Positions 34,655 through 45,617 of a stretch of DNA of 64,000 nucleotides are shown here, piece after piece. Source of the stretch: Ariolimax columbianus (lineage: Eukaryota; Mollusca; Gastropoda; Stylommatophora; Arionidae). Made by a program: the position numbers and the translations under genes. The notes below the pieces were generated by a model that worked only from the letters and a program-made list of their open reading frames with translations, did no database searches and had not been told where the DNA came from. The stretch covers positions 41,349,556 to 41,413,555 of the forward strand of contig JAVGWX010000014.1 in the NCBI GenBank assembly GCA_036924085.1. The letters are read 5' to 3'. Positions within the stretch are counted from its first letter, which is position 1, and every line of letters starts with the position of its first letter.

Positions 34655-35690
34655 TGTGGATCAAGATCCTGAGCAGTGCTTGAGCTGTAGCAGTGAGCGA
34701 CCCAAAGCTGAGTTCTAGCGTCAAGACCAGCCACCTAGAGCTGACTGCTAACGTCATGAACAGTTACCCAGAGCTGGGAGAAAACAATATTAGAAAGATA
34801 GATAAGGAAAGGGACCTAGGGGTTATAATAGATCATACAGGAAAGATGAGTGAGCAAGTTAAGGTAGCAGGGAAAAAGGCAAATGCAATGTTAGGTATGA
34901 TAAAAAGAAATATTAAACATAGGAGCAATGAAGTGATCGTCAAACTGTATAAAGCTTTAGTTAGACCTAGATTGGAGTACTGTGTACAGGTGTGGAGTCC
35001 TTATCGTAGAGGGAACATAAACATGCTAGAAAGAATACAAAAAAAGAGCGACAAAGATGATAGTGGGATTCCAGAATTACAGTTATGAGGAACGACTCAG
35101 AAAAACCGGCCTACAGTGTCTCGAAGAGAGAAGAATTCGTGGTGACTTAATACAGGTTTATAAGATCATCAGAGGAATCGATAAATTAGACTATAACAAG
35201 TTTTAAAAAAATACAGCCACCTACAATAACACGAGGGCATAGCTACAAGCTGACTAAAGAGAGGTCCAGGTTAGATATTAGAAAATATTTGTTTAGCCAG
35301 AGAGTGGTGTCTGCTTGGAATGCATTGCCAGGGGAGGTAGTGGAGGCAGGGACAGTTAATGCATTTAAGAATAAACTGGATGCGCATAGTTTTTAGAGTA
35401 AGGTGATGTAAAGGTAACTGGTTGTATACAGACTCTGCAGGGTCTTCTAAACCAGTATAAAGACGTTAAGTTAAGTTAAGTTAAGTTAAGTTAAGCTGAG
35501 TGCAAGCATCATGACTAGCGACCAAGAGCTGACTGCTAGCGTCATAAACAGTGAACTAGAGCTGACTGCTAGCGTCATGACCAGCGATTCAGAACTGACT
35601 GCTAGCGACATGACCAGTGACCAAGAGCTGCCAAGATTCGTCTCCACCTCCATTCGGCGATTCTGGACAACACTTCTTTTACCTGACATC
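34655..35690 (+). mobile_element. Family A, copy 4, split by a LINE
   Basis: Family A sequence at 34,655-34,783 (GGATCAAGATCCTGAGCAGT...) continues at 35,497-35,690 (...CAAGAGCTGCCAAGATTCGT). The second part holds about four 33-bp units (35,515-35,630) of GAGCTGACTGCTAGCGTCAT type, a different tandem unit from the 47-bp one in copy 1. Confidence 0.75.
34784..35496 (+). mobile_element. CR1-like LINE (LINE-III), best copy
   Basis: Frame text: NNIRKIDKERDLGVIIDHTG, KANAMLGMIKRNIKHRSNEV, KALVRPRLEYCVQVWSPYRR, then frameshifted EERLRKTGLQCLEERRIRGD, SYKLTKERSRLDIRKYLFSQ and VVSAWNALPGEVVEAGTVNA, ending FKNKLDAHSF. This is the thumb-to-end order of CR1-type reverse transcriptases. The tail is a perfect TTAAG run at 35,467-35,495. 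It is 5'-truncated, lying inside family A. Confidence 0.9.
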
Positions 35691-36114
35691 AGAATTGATC
35701 TTTGGGATTGAATACGAGCATTAAAGTATTACAGCATAATATAGGTACAAGCACAAGCTTCTTTACACTCATTTTATGACACACTCGGAAAACGATAGCA
35801 GCCATAGTTTCACCATAGTTACCTGTCGGATTTTGGCGCATGTAAGCCTGGTCAGAATTTTACATTTCTGTCTTTTCGAGTCTAATATCTAACCTTCCCT
35901 GTCCCACTCTATCTTTAAAATAATTCTTTTGTGGATTTCTCTCTAAACTCAACTAAACCTGGTCGGTAGTTCGATTATGTAATAGCTAGGAGCGAATGGA
36001 AGCAACGAGAAGATATTTGGAAATCGTTAAAGGGAGAGCATCCATATTTATCTTATCAAAATCCGTTTTTCGTATTATTATTTCCCTGGATGTTTTGGTT
36101 TTGTTTTTTAACTA
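35691..36114. other. No recognisable feature
   Basis: AT-rich unique-looking stretch. Confidence 0.45.
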
Positions 36115-36800
36115 CAAGCAACACTCTTTCTTTTTCTCTTCTTTGCGTTCAGGATCTTCTGGTCATGCTATATCTGCAGGCCAGTTGCCATGATGAAGTC
36201 TGTAGTCTTCACCAGGTCGGAGCGGCTGCCCCACAGCTTTTATCTCAGCTCTGCACCCTCTAGCCAGGTCTAGCATCTCATTTCCCTATAGATTGGACAT
36301 TCTTGTAGAATATGCTCATGGCTCTGGCATCCTGTTCAACATGGGCACTAACGGTGTGTGAGATCTTCAGTCGGTAAAGATGTTCTAGTAGTCTGAAGTG
36401 TCCAGTTCTCAGGCGAAATATGGTAGTTTGTTGATTTCTTTTGAGATAGTGAATTGGGTCTGGTGTACTGCTTATGTTTCTGTCTTCTCTCTATTGGTGT
36501 ATATATTGATTTCTGATGATGTTCTGGATTCCTCTGTATGCTACTCGATGATTAAATTGTGCCTTTTTGCTGCCATATTTTGCCAGAGCATCAGCTCTCT
36601 CGTTTCCCGTGATTCCGCAATGGGAGGGTAGCCACTGGAGCGCTATTCTTGAGGATCTCTGAAGTTTTCCCAGTTCTGATCTGATCTCCGATAGCAGTGG
36701 TTCGTTGTTTGTTTTTTTCTATTGTCTCTAATAGTTCTCTGCAGTCAGTGTAGGAGGGCCATCGATTGTAAATTCTATGCAAGAATAATCCAAAACATAG
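36115..36800 (-). pseudogene. RNase-H-type LINE C-terminal pseudogene
   Basis: Minus-strand text: NRWPSYTDCRELLETIEKNK and TTAIGDQIRTG (RNase H, around the third acidic residue), then WLPSHCGI-equivalent decayed text, KGTI then RLRTGHFRLLEHLYRLKI, and QDARAMSIFYKN (a decayed Cys/His knuckle). It ends GAELRDKLWGSR-like and DLVKTTDFIMATGLQ. A relative of LINE-I but a distinct family. Stops throughout. Confidence 0.75.
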
Positions 36801-36943
36801 GTTCCCTACGCACGTTATTCAACTCATAAAAAGTTGTATCAAGAACAGCAAAGCATCTGTTAGAATAGCTGGAGAGACATCGAACTGCTGTGAGGTGCAC
36901 AAGGAAGTAAGATAAACATGTAAATTCTCCCTTTGACTTTTCA

Positions 36944-38045
36944 ACAATGATGCTGACAGTATAATGAGAGACGTCAACAATGATGCTGATAATATAATGA
37001 GAGATGTCAACAATGATGCTGATAATATAATGAGAGATGTCAACAATGATGCTGACAATATAATGAGAGACGTCAACAATGATGCTGATAATATAATGAG
37101 AGACGTCAACAATGATGCTGACAATATAATGAGAGACGTCAACAATGACGCTGACAATATAATGAGAGACGTCAACAATGACGCTGACAATATAATGAGA
37201 GACGTCAACAATGACGCTGACAATATAATGAGAGACGTCAACAATGACGCTGACAATATAATGAGAGACGTCGACAATGATGCTGACAATATAATGAGAG
37301 ACGTCAACAATGACGCTGACAATATAATGAGAGACGTCGACAATGATGCTGACAATATAATGAGAGACGTCAACAATGATGCTGACAATATAATGAGAGA
37401 CGTCAACAATGATGCTGACAATATAATGAGAGACGTGAACAATGATGCTGACAGTATAATGAGAGACGTGAACAATGATGCTGACAGTATAATGAGAGAC
37501 GTCAACAATGACGCTGACAATATAATGAGAGACGTCAACAATGACGCTGACAGTATAATGAGAGACGTCAACAATGATGCTGACAATATAATGAGAGACG
37601 TCGACAATGATGCTGACAATATAATGAGAGACGTCAACAATGACGCTGACAGTATAATGAGAGACGTCAACAATGATGCTGACAATATAATGAGAGACGT
37701 GAACAATGATACTGACAGTATAATGAGAGACGTGAACAATGATGCTGACAGTATAATGAGAGACGTCAACAATGACGCTGACAATATAATGAGAGACGTC
37801 AACAATGACGCTGACAGTATAATGAGAGACGTCAACAATGATGCTGACAATATAATGAGAGACGTCAACAATGACGCTGACAGTATAATGAGAGACGTCA
37901 ACAATGATGCTGACAATATAATGAGAGACGTCAACAATGATGCTGACAATATAATGAGAGACGTCAACAATGATGCTGACAATATAATGAGATACGTCAA
38001 CAATGATCCTGACAATATAATGAGAGACGTGAACAATGACAAAGA
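36944..38045. repeat. 33-bp minisatellite open on both strands
   Basis: About 33 units of ATGAGAGACGTCAACAATGA plus TGCTGACAATATA. One plus frame reads MRDVNNDADNI 33 times (363 codons) and one minus frame reads LLTSLIILSAS-type repeats (456 codons). Variants are single-base (GTC/GTG, GAT/GAC, AAT/AGT, AAC/GAC). I see no promoter, intron signal or flanking domain, so a non-coding minisatellite is the simpler reading. Confidence 0.93.
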
Positions 38046-38079
38046 GTGTGAATAGTTGGACTCGCTCCCGTTAGGTGGG

Positions 38080-38400
38080 AATGATGTTGTTGTTGTTGTT
38101 GGTTGTTGTTGAATGCCCACAATGAGTAAGTTCACTCTTTTGTGGGCCATGAAAAGGGTGTTGTGGCAGGTTGTAGCACTTTCCCTCACATCCTGAGCAT
38201 GCTGATGAAGGAGGGCAGTGGTCCTCTAGGCGGTTGCGCTATGCTTGTTTTCATCTTCGTGAGGCTCACTACAACAGGGATCACGTCGATCCACATCTCG
38301 TCAACCAGACTGCTTTGAAAACAGCTGTTTCCAGGGAACGCTACATGGAAGAGAGATAGTGGTCTTGGTCAAAATATTGTGCTTGACCCTGACGCAACAT
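38080..38400 (-). mobile_element. Family B, copy 2
   Basis: Minus strand matches copy 3 at 47,918-48,240 over its length, ending in AAC repeats (GTTGTT on the plus strand at 38,086-38,112). Its other edge ends in GGTCTTGGTCAAAATATTG, TGCTTGACCCTGAC, homologous to the start of the 37-bp array at 48.2 kb. Confidence 0.75.
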
Positions 38401-38444
38401 CCTGGTCAGTGTGGTGAGCCTGACCGGACTAGCGTCTCAGTTCC

Positions 38445-38998
38445 GCAGGCAGGAATGACATACCAGAACTAAGAGTTCCCCAGGCAGGAATGGCATACCA
38501 GAACTGAGATTTCCCCACGCAGGAATGACATACCAGAACTAAGAGTTCCCCAGGCAGAAATGACATACCAGAACGAAGAGTTCCCCAGGCGAGAATGACA
38601 TACCAAAACTAAGAGTTCCACAGGCGGGAATGACATACGAGAACTAAGAGTTCCCCAGGCGGGAATGACATACCAGAACTAAGAGTTCCCCAAGCGGGAA
38701 TGACATACGAGAACTAAGAGTTCCCCAGGCGGGAATGACATACCAGAACTACGAGTTCCACAGGCAGGAATGACATACCAGAACGAAGAGTGCCCCAGGC
38801 GGGAATGACATACCAGAACTAAGAGTTCCCCAGGCGGGAATGACATACGAGAACTAAGAGTTCCCCAGGCGGGAATGACATACGAGAACTAAGAGTTCCC
38901 CAGGCGGGAATGACATACGAGAACTAAGAGTTCCCCAGGCGGGAATGACATACCAGAACTAAGAGTTCCCCAGGCGGGAATGACATACGAGAACTGAG
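38445..38998. repeat. 35-bp minisatellite at the edge of family B copy 2
   Basis: About 16 units of GGGAATGACATACCAGAACT plus AAGAGTTCCCCAGGC. The period from 38,641 to 38,676 is 35 bp. Two sub-types alternate (TACCAG and TACGAG). Confidence 0.95.
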
Positions 38999-39154
38999 AT
39001 ATGGTGATCATTCAGCTGTCCTTTCGAAGAGCGCTGTGGGGCTTGAACAGAAAATCATGTCCGTTAAACGAAACAGCGAGGATCAATATATATTCTTGCC
39101 ACTTTATGCCCATAATCCATTTATACATCTACTAACGAAGGACTCGTGACTTTA

Positions 39155-39740
39155 CTATATGGTCGTAGTCGGTCTCTGTGTCTCTGCGTCTCTGTGTCTC
39201 TGCGTCTCTGCGTCATACAGTAGCTCCAACTTAACACTGGCGTCGACTATTCTAATACTGATATATATACTGATTTCTCTGGATCTCCATATGTAGTTTA
39301 GTGTCAGGAATACCACTCTTGCATTTCTAATTATGGTCTCTACATCTGCATATGTATCTAATGACGTGTCAATTGTGCTAACCAAATAGGTAACTGCCTC
39401 TACCTCTTGCAACAGCTCTGCTTCCGACATGGTTGGTTCTTCGTTGATAGTATTGAGTTTAAGGAGCTGGCTTTTCTTCATTTTGATATTCAGTCTATTT
39501 GTGGATGATTGTTTTTTCACGCTATCAGGTTTCTCTCGAATTTGGCTATGATTACGTGACAAAAGTGACAGATCATCTGCGTAGTCTAGGTCCTCCAATT
39601 CGGACGATAGTTTGCAAAGAATATCAGAACTCTTACCATCGCATTAATTACTTCATTAACAAACCTACAGGAAATGGAGGGGGATGGGGAGAAGGCCTCC
39701 TTGTCTAACCCCGGTCTGCATCCCGGGGCTATCAGTCAGT
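39155..39740 (-). pseudogene. LINE reverse transcriptase palm/thumb remnant
   Basis: Minus strand: MQTGVRQGGLLPIPLHF (motif B), then ELEDLDYADDLSLLSRNHSQ (motif C, YADD intact), and RLNIKMKKSQLLKLN (thumb start). Then VTYLVSTIDTSLDTYADVET and RNARVVFLTLNYIWRS. The 147-codon frame from 39,598 is open from the YADD onward. A CTCTGTGTCTCTGCGT micro-array ends it. Confidence 0.85.
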
Positions 39741-40009
39741 GCTCCTCCGTGTGCCACTCTACAAACCCTTGTCACAGTCTACAAAATGTGTGTATCAGAT
39801 TGTTTTCTATTTGATAGTGTGTTCTATGATGCGGAGAGTAGCTATGATCTACACTCAAAGAGCATGCACATTTGATTTTGCATCTGAATGTGGACATGGA
39901 ATGAAAGTGCTCATTCAGCAACGAGAAAGCACATATCATCGTTGTTTTGTTGAAGTCTATATAATTCCATTTTTGCTAGTTGATGTTATCAACCTAACAA
40001 TCTAGTCCA
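39741..40009. other. No recognisable feature
   Basis: Separates two LINE fragments. Nothing recognised. Confidence 0.4.
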
Positions 40010-40135
40010 AGCCCAGTAGAAAGATACATAATGACAACAGACATCCTTGTCTGACCCCTCAAGAGTCGTTCCTTCATGTAGAACCCGACAACTCATATTT
40101 AGAAATGTTTTCATAATTATCTTGATGAACTGCTA
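40010..40135 (-). pseudogene. Small LINE motif-B fragment
   Basis: Minus strand: NMSCRVLHEGTTLEG then, one frame over, GVRQGCLLSLCIFLLGLD, the motif B of another LINE copy (its own VRQG is distinct from the one at 39.7 kb). Confidence 0.65.
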
Positions 40136-40137
40136 GT

Positions 40138-41345
40138 TCGCTCTTCTTCTATAGTCGTCTCACCCTCTACCGGGTTCTAGCCTGGTGTCATTTCACTTTC
40201 TATGGGGTTCTAGCCTGGTGTCGTCTCACTTTCTACGGGGTTCTAGCCTGGTGTCGTCTCACTTTTTACGGGGTTCTAGCCTGGTGTCGTCTCACTTTCT
40301 ACGGGGTTCTAGCCTGGTGTCGTCTCACTTTCTACGGGGTTCTAGCCTGGTGTCGTCTAACTTTCTACGGGGTTCTAGCCTGGTGTCGTCTCACTTTCTA
40401 CGGGGTTCTAGCCTGGTGTCGTCTCACTTTCTACGGGGTTCTAGCCTGGTGTCGTCTCACTTTATACGGGGTTCTAGCCTGGTGTCGCCTTACTTTCTAC
40501 GGGGTTCTAGCCTGGTGTCGTCTCACTTTCTACGGGGCTCTAGCCTGGTGTCGTCTCACTTTCTACCGAGTTCTAGCCTGGTGTCGTCTCACTTTCTACC
40601 GAGTTCTAGCCTGGTGTCGTCTCACTTTCTACCGAGTTCTAGACTGGTGTCGTCTCACTTTCTACGGGGTTCTAGCCTGGTGTCGTCTCACTTTCTACGG
40701 GATTCTAGTCTGGTGTCGTCTCACTTTCTACTGGGTTCTAACCTGCCCTAGTGTCGTCTGACTGTCTCCCGGGTCTAGCCTAGTGTCGTCTGACTGTCTC
40801 CCGGGTTCTAGCCTAGTGTCGTCTGACTGTCTCCCGGGTTCTAGCCTAGTGTCGTCTGACTGTCTCCCGGGTTCTAGCCTAGTGTCGTCTGACTGTCTCC
40901 CGGGTTCTAGCCTAGTGTCGGCCTGACTGTCTCCCGGGTTCTAGCCTAGTGTCGTCTGACTGTCTCCCGGGTTCTAGCCTAGTGTCGAGGCATGTATTTG
41001 TCTTCCCCCTCTCTCGTGGTCGGAGTAACATTTTACAGCAGGTCTTGTTTACCCTGTCTATCCACCTTTTCCTCGGCCTACCTCTGGCGCTTCTTCCTGA
41101 TGTTCTCCTGTAGGAGGTTGCATGAATAATGTGGTCTCGTTGTATTCTCCCAATAACGTCAAACCAATTCATTCTCTGTTGCTCGATATAATATTAAGCA
41201 CGGACTTGTTTCAACCTTCTCCCGACTACTCAGATTGGTGATTCTGTCTCTCTTGGTGTTGTTAGTGACCTGTCGTGGGCACCGTATTTCGCAGGTGGCT
41301 AACTTTCTTTCATGTGTCTTATCCATATCTGGCACTGGAAGCACA
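40138..41345 (-). mobile_element. LINE-D remnant, copy 2, with 33-bp arrays
   Basis: Minus-strand frame text: ERKLATCEIRCPRQVTNNTK, RDRITNLSSREKV, then WFDVIGRIQRDHIIHATSYR and RGRPRKRWIDRVN, a LINE tail, followed by two 33-bp arrays where the 3' part should be. The 33-bp units are in frame with the tail (RLEPGRQSDDT), so the arrays extend the coding frame. Confidence 0.8.
40155..40990. repeat. 33-bp minisatellite, two sub-arrays
   Basis: Left sub-array: CCTGGTGTCGTCTCACTTTC plus TACGGGGTTCTAG (about 18 units, to about 40,745). Right sub-array: CCTAGTGTCGTCTGACTGTC plus TCCCGGGTTCTAG (about 7 units). The boundary is abrupt. Both correspond to the 33-bp unit at 27.8 kb. Confidence 0.95.
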
Positions 41346-41439
41346 GGATTGGGATGAAGATACTATTTATCATCTGTTTTATTTGCTTGAAGCGAAATCT
41401 TAGTAGTGGAGACAGCTGGTAGAAGTGATGTTTTTACTC

Positions 41440-41825
41440 TGCTCTCTCGTCTCTATATCTCTATCAAGTCTGCCATCCTCTCTGCTCTCTCGTCTCTATA
41501 TCTCTATCAAGTCTGCCATCCTCTCTGCTCTCTCGTCTCTATATCTCTATCAAGTCTGCCATCCTCTCTGCTCTCTCGTCTCTATATCTCTATCAAGTCT
41601 GCCATCCTCTCTGCTCTCTCGTCTCTATATCTCTATCAAGTCTGCCATCCTCTCTGCTTTCTCGTCTCTATATCTCTATCAAGTCTGCCATCTTCTCTGC
41701 TCTCTCGTCTCTATATCTCTATCAAGTCTGCCATCCTCTCTGCTCTCTCGTCTCTATATCTCTATCAAGTCTGCCATCCTCTCTGCTCTCTCGTCTCTAT
41801 ATCTCTATCAAGTCTGCCATCCTCA
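41440..41825. repeat. 43-bp minisatellite
   Basis: About nine units of TCTCTATATCTCTATCAAGT plus CTGCCATCCTCTCTGCTCTCTCG in two pieces. Period 43 bp (41,521 to 41,564), nearly homogeneous. Confidence 0.95.
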
Positions 41826-41829
41826 GTAA

Positions 41830-42000
41830 AAACTTCACAAATACTTAGCGCTCTATCGTTTCCATACAACTTTATACGTGATTTTATTTTTACGATATCA
41901 AAGACTTTATCATACTCAACGAAAACACAATAATTTACTGATTTTGAAACAAACATCTTTAATGCGCAAAATGATTATAGCAATTTTCAAATGTGTACAT
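41830..42000 (-). pseudogene. Possible LINE palm motif-A fragment
   Basis: Minus strand: IAIIILRI, then NYCVFVEYDKVFDIVKIKSR, resembling F(I/V)DY.KAFD.VK of LINE reverse transcriptases with D to E and A to V changes. Two frames are needed. Short, so moderate at best. Confidence 0.45.
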
Positions 42001-42484
42001 AGAAATGGTTAGATATTTCAAACATAACTTTGTATGGTGTAAGGTTAAGTGAAATGGCAATTGATAGTGAGATGAAACGTGAGATAGTTGGAGGTACGTT
42101 TTGTCAGGTGAATGTGACAAATTTAAAATGATGCGACTCTAACATTTTTCTGCAGCCATCTCACATTGTTAAAACTTGGAAAGGGAGTGAGGTGGTGGTG
42201 GTGGAGTGGGGGAGGGGGGGGGGGGTGCAGGGTAGATAACGGAAAGAAAGGGATTTTGTAATGGGCACACCCAGTCACCATGGTGATGAGGTCTCAGCGG
42301 CACACCCAGTCACCATAGAGGTGTGGTGAACGAACTCCAAACTAAAAATTATTTTAAATTTTTATTTCATTTTAGGTTAGGGGGGGGGGGGGGGGGAGAG
42401 AGGGGTGAAGAGTGGGCTGCAGGCTGCAATAGATGTGTGTGCGGGGATGGGGGGCTGGGTGTGATAAGAAAATAATGTTTTTTC
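42001..42484. other. No gene; two poly-G tracts
   Basis: G-runs at about 42,211-42,224 and 42,379-42,396, each with GGT/GGGA-rich flanks and possible quadruplex potential. A short imperfect duplication CACACCCAGTCACCAT occurs at 42,267 and 42,301. Nothing coding. Confidence 0.5.
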
Positions 42485-42765
42485 TATAGTCATCTTTCCA
42501 TGGTGGCCCTCCTGTGAGGGTGAAGCGAATTCAATATCAAGTGAGAGGCTCATTGCACATTCGTTGAGCAGTAATGTAGCGGTATGGTTCGGACAGGGCT
42601 TGTATTGTTGAAAACCTGCCTGTTCGTCTTTCAGCTAAACACCAGCGGCTATTTCCAATAACTCTAGAATGAATCTAATTAACCTGTTCTCCGACGAAGT
42701 TTGGAGTCAAACCCACACCACCTGATCACTAGGCCGACGGCTTAACCACTTCGCCACGGAATCCC
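42485..42765 (-). mobile_element. tRNA-derived SINE (SINE3)
   Basis: Minus-strand head GGGATTCCGTGGCGAAGTGG (exact A box TGGCGAAGTGG), GTTAAGCCGTCGGCC, then GGTTTGACTCC as B box. A body of about 200 bp follows. The tail boundary is not clear. A SINE is preferred over a tRNA gene because the acceptor stem is not closed by the sequence after the B box. Confidence 0.7.
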
Positions 42766-43469
42766 CATATTTTTTTAATATAATAAAAGCAAGAACAATC
42801 CGGAATGGGAGCGCACCAGTGCTGCTTTATTTCATTCCTATATTATTATCGGTTATATCCCTTGATCTATTAAAAATAAATTATTTCTTCTTCGTATTCC
42901 ATCAAATCAAATATGGACGATGCACGTTCTGATCTGAAAAGACAACTAAGGAAATATCAGAGGCCTAAAACAGCAAAAGTGAGGCCCGATAAAATTATGT
43001 CAACGGAGTTCTAGGAGGAATTTATGTTTAGGTCATAAGTGACAATTAATTATTTTTTAAATTAAAATGTGCAAATTAAATTACCAATGAGATAGAGAGA
43101 TAGCCTGGTCCAACTTTGAATGCAAAGGCCAGCGACCGCATTCTGTTTAAACATGATTTGGCTACTTGGCCAACAAGATATGAAAACATAAAGGTCTCAC
43201 CTCCCCACGACGTCTAGTAACACAAGTGAGCTGAAGATGTATATATATATACAAACAATGGTGTTCTTTGTTAGAGACCTTGTTTTGAAGATTAACGAAC
43301 TGGATGGGAGAAGACTGCTAAATTATTTAATCGTGATCGAAAAGAAAAAAAAAGAAGAAGAAGATAAGGAAAAACATTGCAAATAGGTAGGCCATGTGGT
43401 GGGTATGCCAGACCAAAAATAGACATGACACGTGACGTCCTGAAGGTCTTGCCTTATTAAACGTCTACT
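42766..43469. other. No recognisable gene
   Basis: AT-rich sequence, a short TA run near 43,237 and a purine run near 43,340-43,370. Nothing supported. Confidence 0.45.
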
Positions 43470-43550
43470 CGGACATCCACTGGGTATGAAAATGCAGAGC
43501 AGTGCGTGAGTTATGGCAGTGAGCGACGCAAAACTACTTGTTCTCGCCAT
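43470..43550 (+). mobile_element. Family A fragment, copy 5
   Basis: TGGGTATGAAAATGCAGAGC, AGTGCGTGAGTTATGGCAGT and GAGCGACGCAAAACTACTTG match the first 75 bp of family A with changes. It abuts a LINE-III piece. Confidence 0.55.
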
Positions 43551-43554
43551 TCTA

Positions 43555-43760
43555 TAATTACATTCCATATTTGATCTACCCATGTGTATGACTGTACATT
43601 TATCGATATTAAACTTCATTTGCCACATCATAGACCAGTCTTTATATTTATCTAAGATCGGCCTCAATCAATCCACTTCTTCTGTTGGATCAGTTCATAT
43701 CACTCAACTCGGTTTTATGCCAGGATATCGAATCTTCCGTCTGGACGAACTAACCTCAGA
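43555..43760 (-). pseudogene. CR1-like LINE-III palm/thumb fragment
   Basis: Minus strand: RPILDKYKDWSMMWQMKFNI then DKCTVIHMGRSNMECNYRM, the segment that precedes the NNIRKIDKERDLGV text starting the 34.8-kb copy. The two copies are therefore complementary pieces of one family. Confidence 0.7.
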
Positions 43761-44384
43761 GGTATAAGTGTCATTGTTGTGTATTGAGACGGCTGGCGCA
43801 TTTCTGATTTTTGTCATTGCTTTCTGCAATACCCGTGTGTCTTGTACCGTTTTGCGCCTGGCGGAGCCCACCCCTCTTCAAACAACGTGTCCTTCCACAT
43901 TGTAAATTTGTCTATGATCTCCCTGTCTACTCAAGCTTGACGTCACAGGTTCACTCTGAAAGTCACATGTCATTCCGTATTCTTTTGTCATCTCGGCCGT
44001 TCGCTTTTAATTGCTCTTGTTTATTCTGTGTTCGACCTTATCCTATAATATGTCGATTGAAACACAACTTAGCATTTTAACGGGCACGTCCAATGGGAAA
44101 AACTCACATTAGAAACATTATCCAAGAGGAATATGTAACACTGCAATTGTAGACCCAAAGATCACATACAAATACACATGATTCAGGAGCGAATCAAACA
44201 TTTCTAGCGCTCGAACCAAAAGGACAACATTAACGAGTACATAATCCTATCGCAATATCAGTGCAGCAAAATCTGCAGCAAAGACGTCTTCGATCTGCTG
44301 TCTAAGGAACAAATGCACCTCGTAACTCACGAAAAGTATCTCGCAAAGGTGGGATCATTAGTTGTGTTGTAAACTAAACCATGC
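43761..44384. other. Unassigned; possible zinc-finger-like scrap
   Basis: At about 44,255-44,345 plus-strand text YQCSKICSKDVFDLLSKEQM then HLVTHEK has C-x3-C...H-x3-H spacing, perhaps a LINE tail finger. Too short to assign. Confidence 0.3.
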
Positions 44385-44965
44385 CAACACATTACTGTAG
44401 CTGGTATGGTGTCTGTCTTTCTTCGCCTGTCGGTTCTAATCATCTCACAAACCCGCCGCATTCTATCTTTTTCCGGCATCTGTTGACAAAACCCTGCAGT
44501 CTCCTGCCATTGCCTTTGGTCGTCCTCCAGGTTTCCTCTTCATACAGCAGGATTGGCTTCACATTTGAATTGAAAATCCTAATTGTTTTCTTCCTTCTTA
44601 TATCCTTGCAGTTACACGTGGGTTTCAACATGCCAAATGCAACTCATGATTTGTGTATCCATGTTTGCAAATCCTCGTCTATCCTACTTCCTTGTTGAGG
44701 ATACTTCCTAGGCATGTACATACCTCTACCTTTTCCAGTGGCGTTCCTCTCAGCCAGATTGGTTCTGTCTTTGCTGTATTGACCCTAATTATTTTTGTCT
44801 TTTCTACATGGATCTTCAAACCGACTTGTTTAGAGGTATAATCCAGTCTATCCAGCTGCCTTCACATTTGGCTGTGGAACAGGAGAGCTTTATGATCCGC
44901 AAAATCCACATCCTGCAGCTGTTTATTCGAGGTCTACTTGTTGTGTTTTTTTTCAGTTCAATATA
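44385..44965 (-). pseudogene. LINE reverse transcriptase remnant
   Basis: Minus strand: LQDVDFADHKALLFHSQM (decayed ADD), QVGLKIHVEKTKIIRVNTAK (thumb), EKVEVCTCLGSILNKEVG, then IRIFNSNVKPILLYEEETWR and LQGFVNRCRKKI (tail block). Several stops. No 5' part. Confidence 0.75.
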
Positions 44966-45254
44966 AACCCTACTTTCGATTATCGGTGGCTGTTTTTTTA
45001 TAGTTACGTTGTCTTAACAGCTGTTTCACCAAAGTCTTTCGTTGCTTCTGTTCGGGATTGTTCTTTCAGCAAATTGCTTCAGAGGGTTGAACATAAAGCC
45101 GGTCACATAAACTCTTGTCATTCATTCTACAGTGATGGCTTTGGTTGTGAATTCCACCTGCACAGGGCTGCGACCAGGTCACTTAACATTGGGATCGTTT
45201 CCATTGGTGTGGCTCATCTAGACTGATAATAACAGTTGTCCATTGCAAGCAACG
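44966..45254. other. No recognisable feature
   Basis: Unique-looking stretch between two LINE fragments. Confidence 0.4.
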
Positions 45255-45615
45255 ATGGCCACATCATCAGCCGTCTCTGTAAAGACCAATCCTGGAACAG
45301 CATACCATGTCACCTTCAGGGCACACATGTGGAAAGCCGGCAAGGGAGTCGGTGTGCGTTCTTATTTTGGGCAGCACGGTTTCTCTGAGCCTCCGAGATG
45401 ACTTTATTCTCGACGACCTGATCACTATCGGCGATACTAACGCGACAGGTGGTGCGACTTTGTGGAACCAACCGCGAGAAGGTGACATCCATGTTGAAGC
45501 TTGTCAGAGATACTTTCAAGGCGTCTCTGCAGCGTTTGTTCTGACCCCGCCCAACCCTTAACCTCCTGGTGAGCTTCTGTATTTTGTGAGCTCATCGGTA
45601 GTTTGGGGTTGGCAT
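45255..45615 (-). pseudogene. LINE C-terminal end with zinc-finger-like tail
   Basis: Minus strand: KVSLTSFNMDVTFSRLVPQS, DQVVENKVISEAQRNRAAQN, then a changed frame giving AGFPHVCPEGDMVCCSRIGL and YRD. This matches the order of a LINE tail (DRLK.SLK.F...W, E.KR..EAE..R.AR, C..C.+.C.SRIGL..H). A second, more decayed copy is at 53,510-53,960. Confidence 0.65.
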
Positions 45616-45617
45616 CA

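Noticed and set aside
40185..40751. 188-codon SHFLRGSSLVS repeat protein, and the similar 154-codon frame at 27,758
   Set aside because: 33-bp array inside LINE-D. Frames are open on both strands because 33 is divisible by 3.
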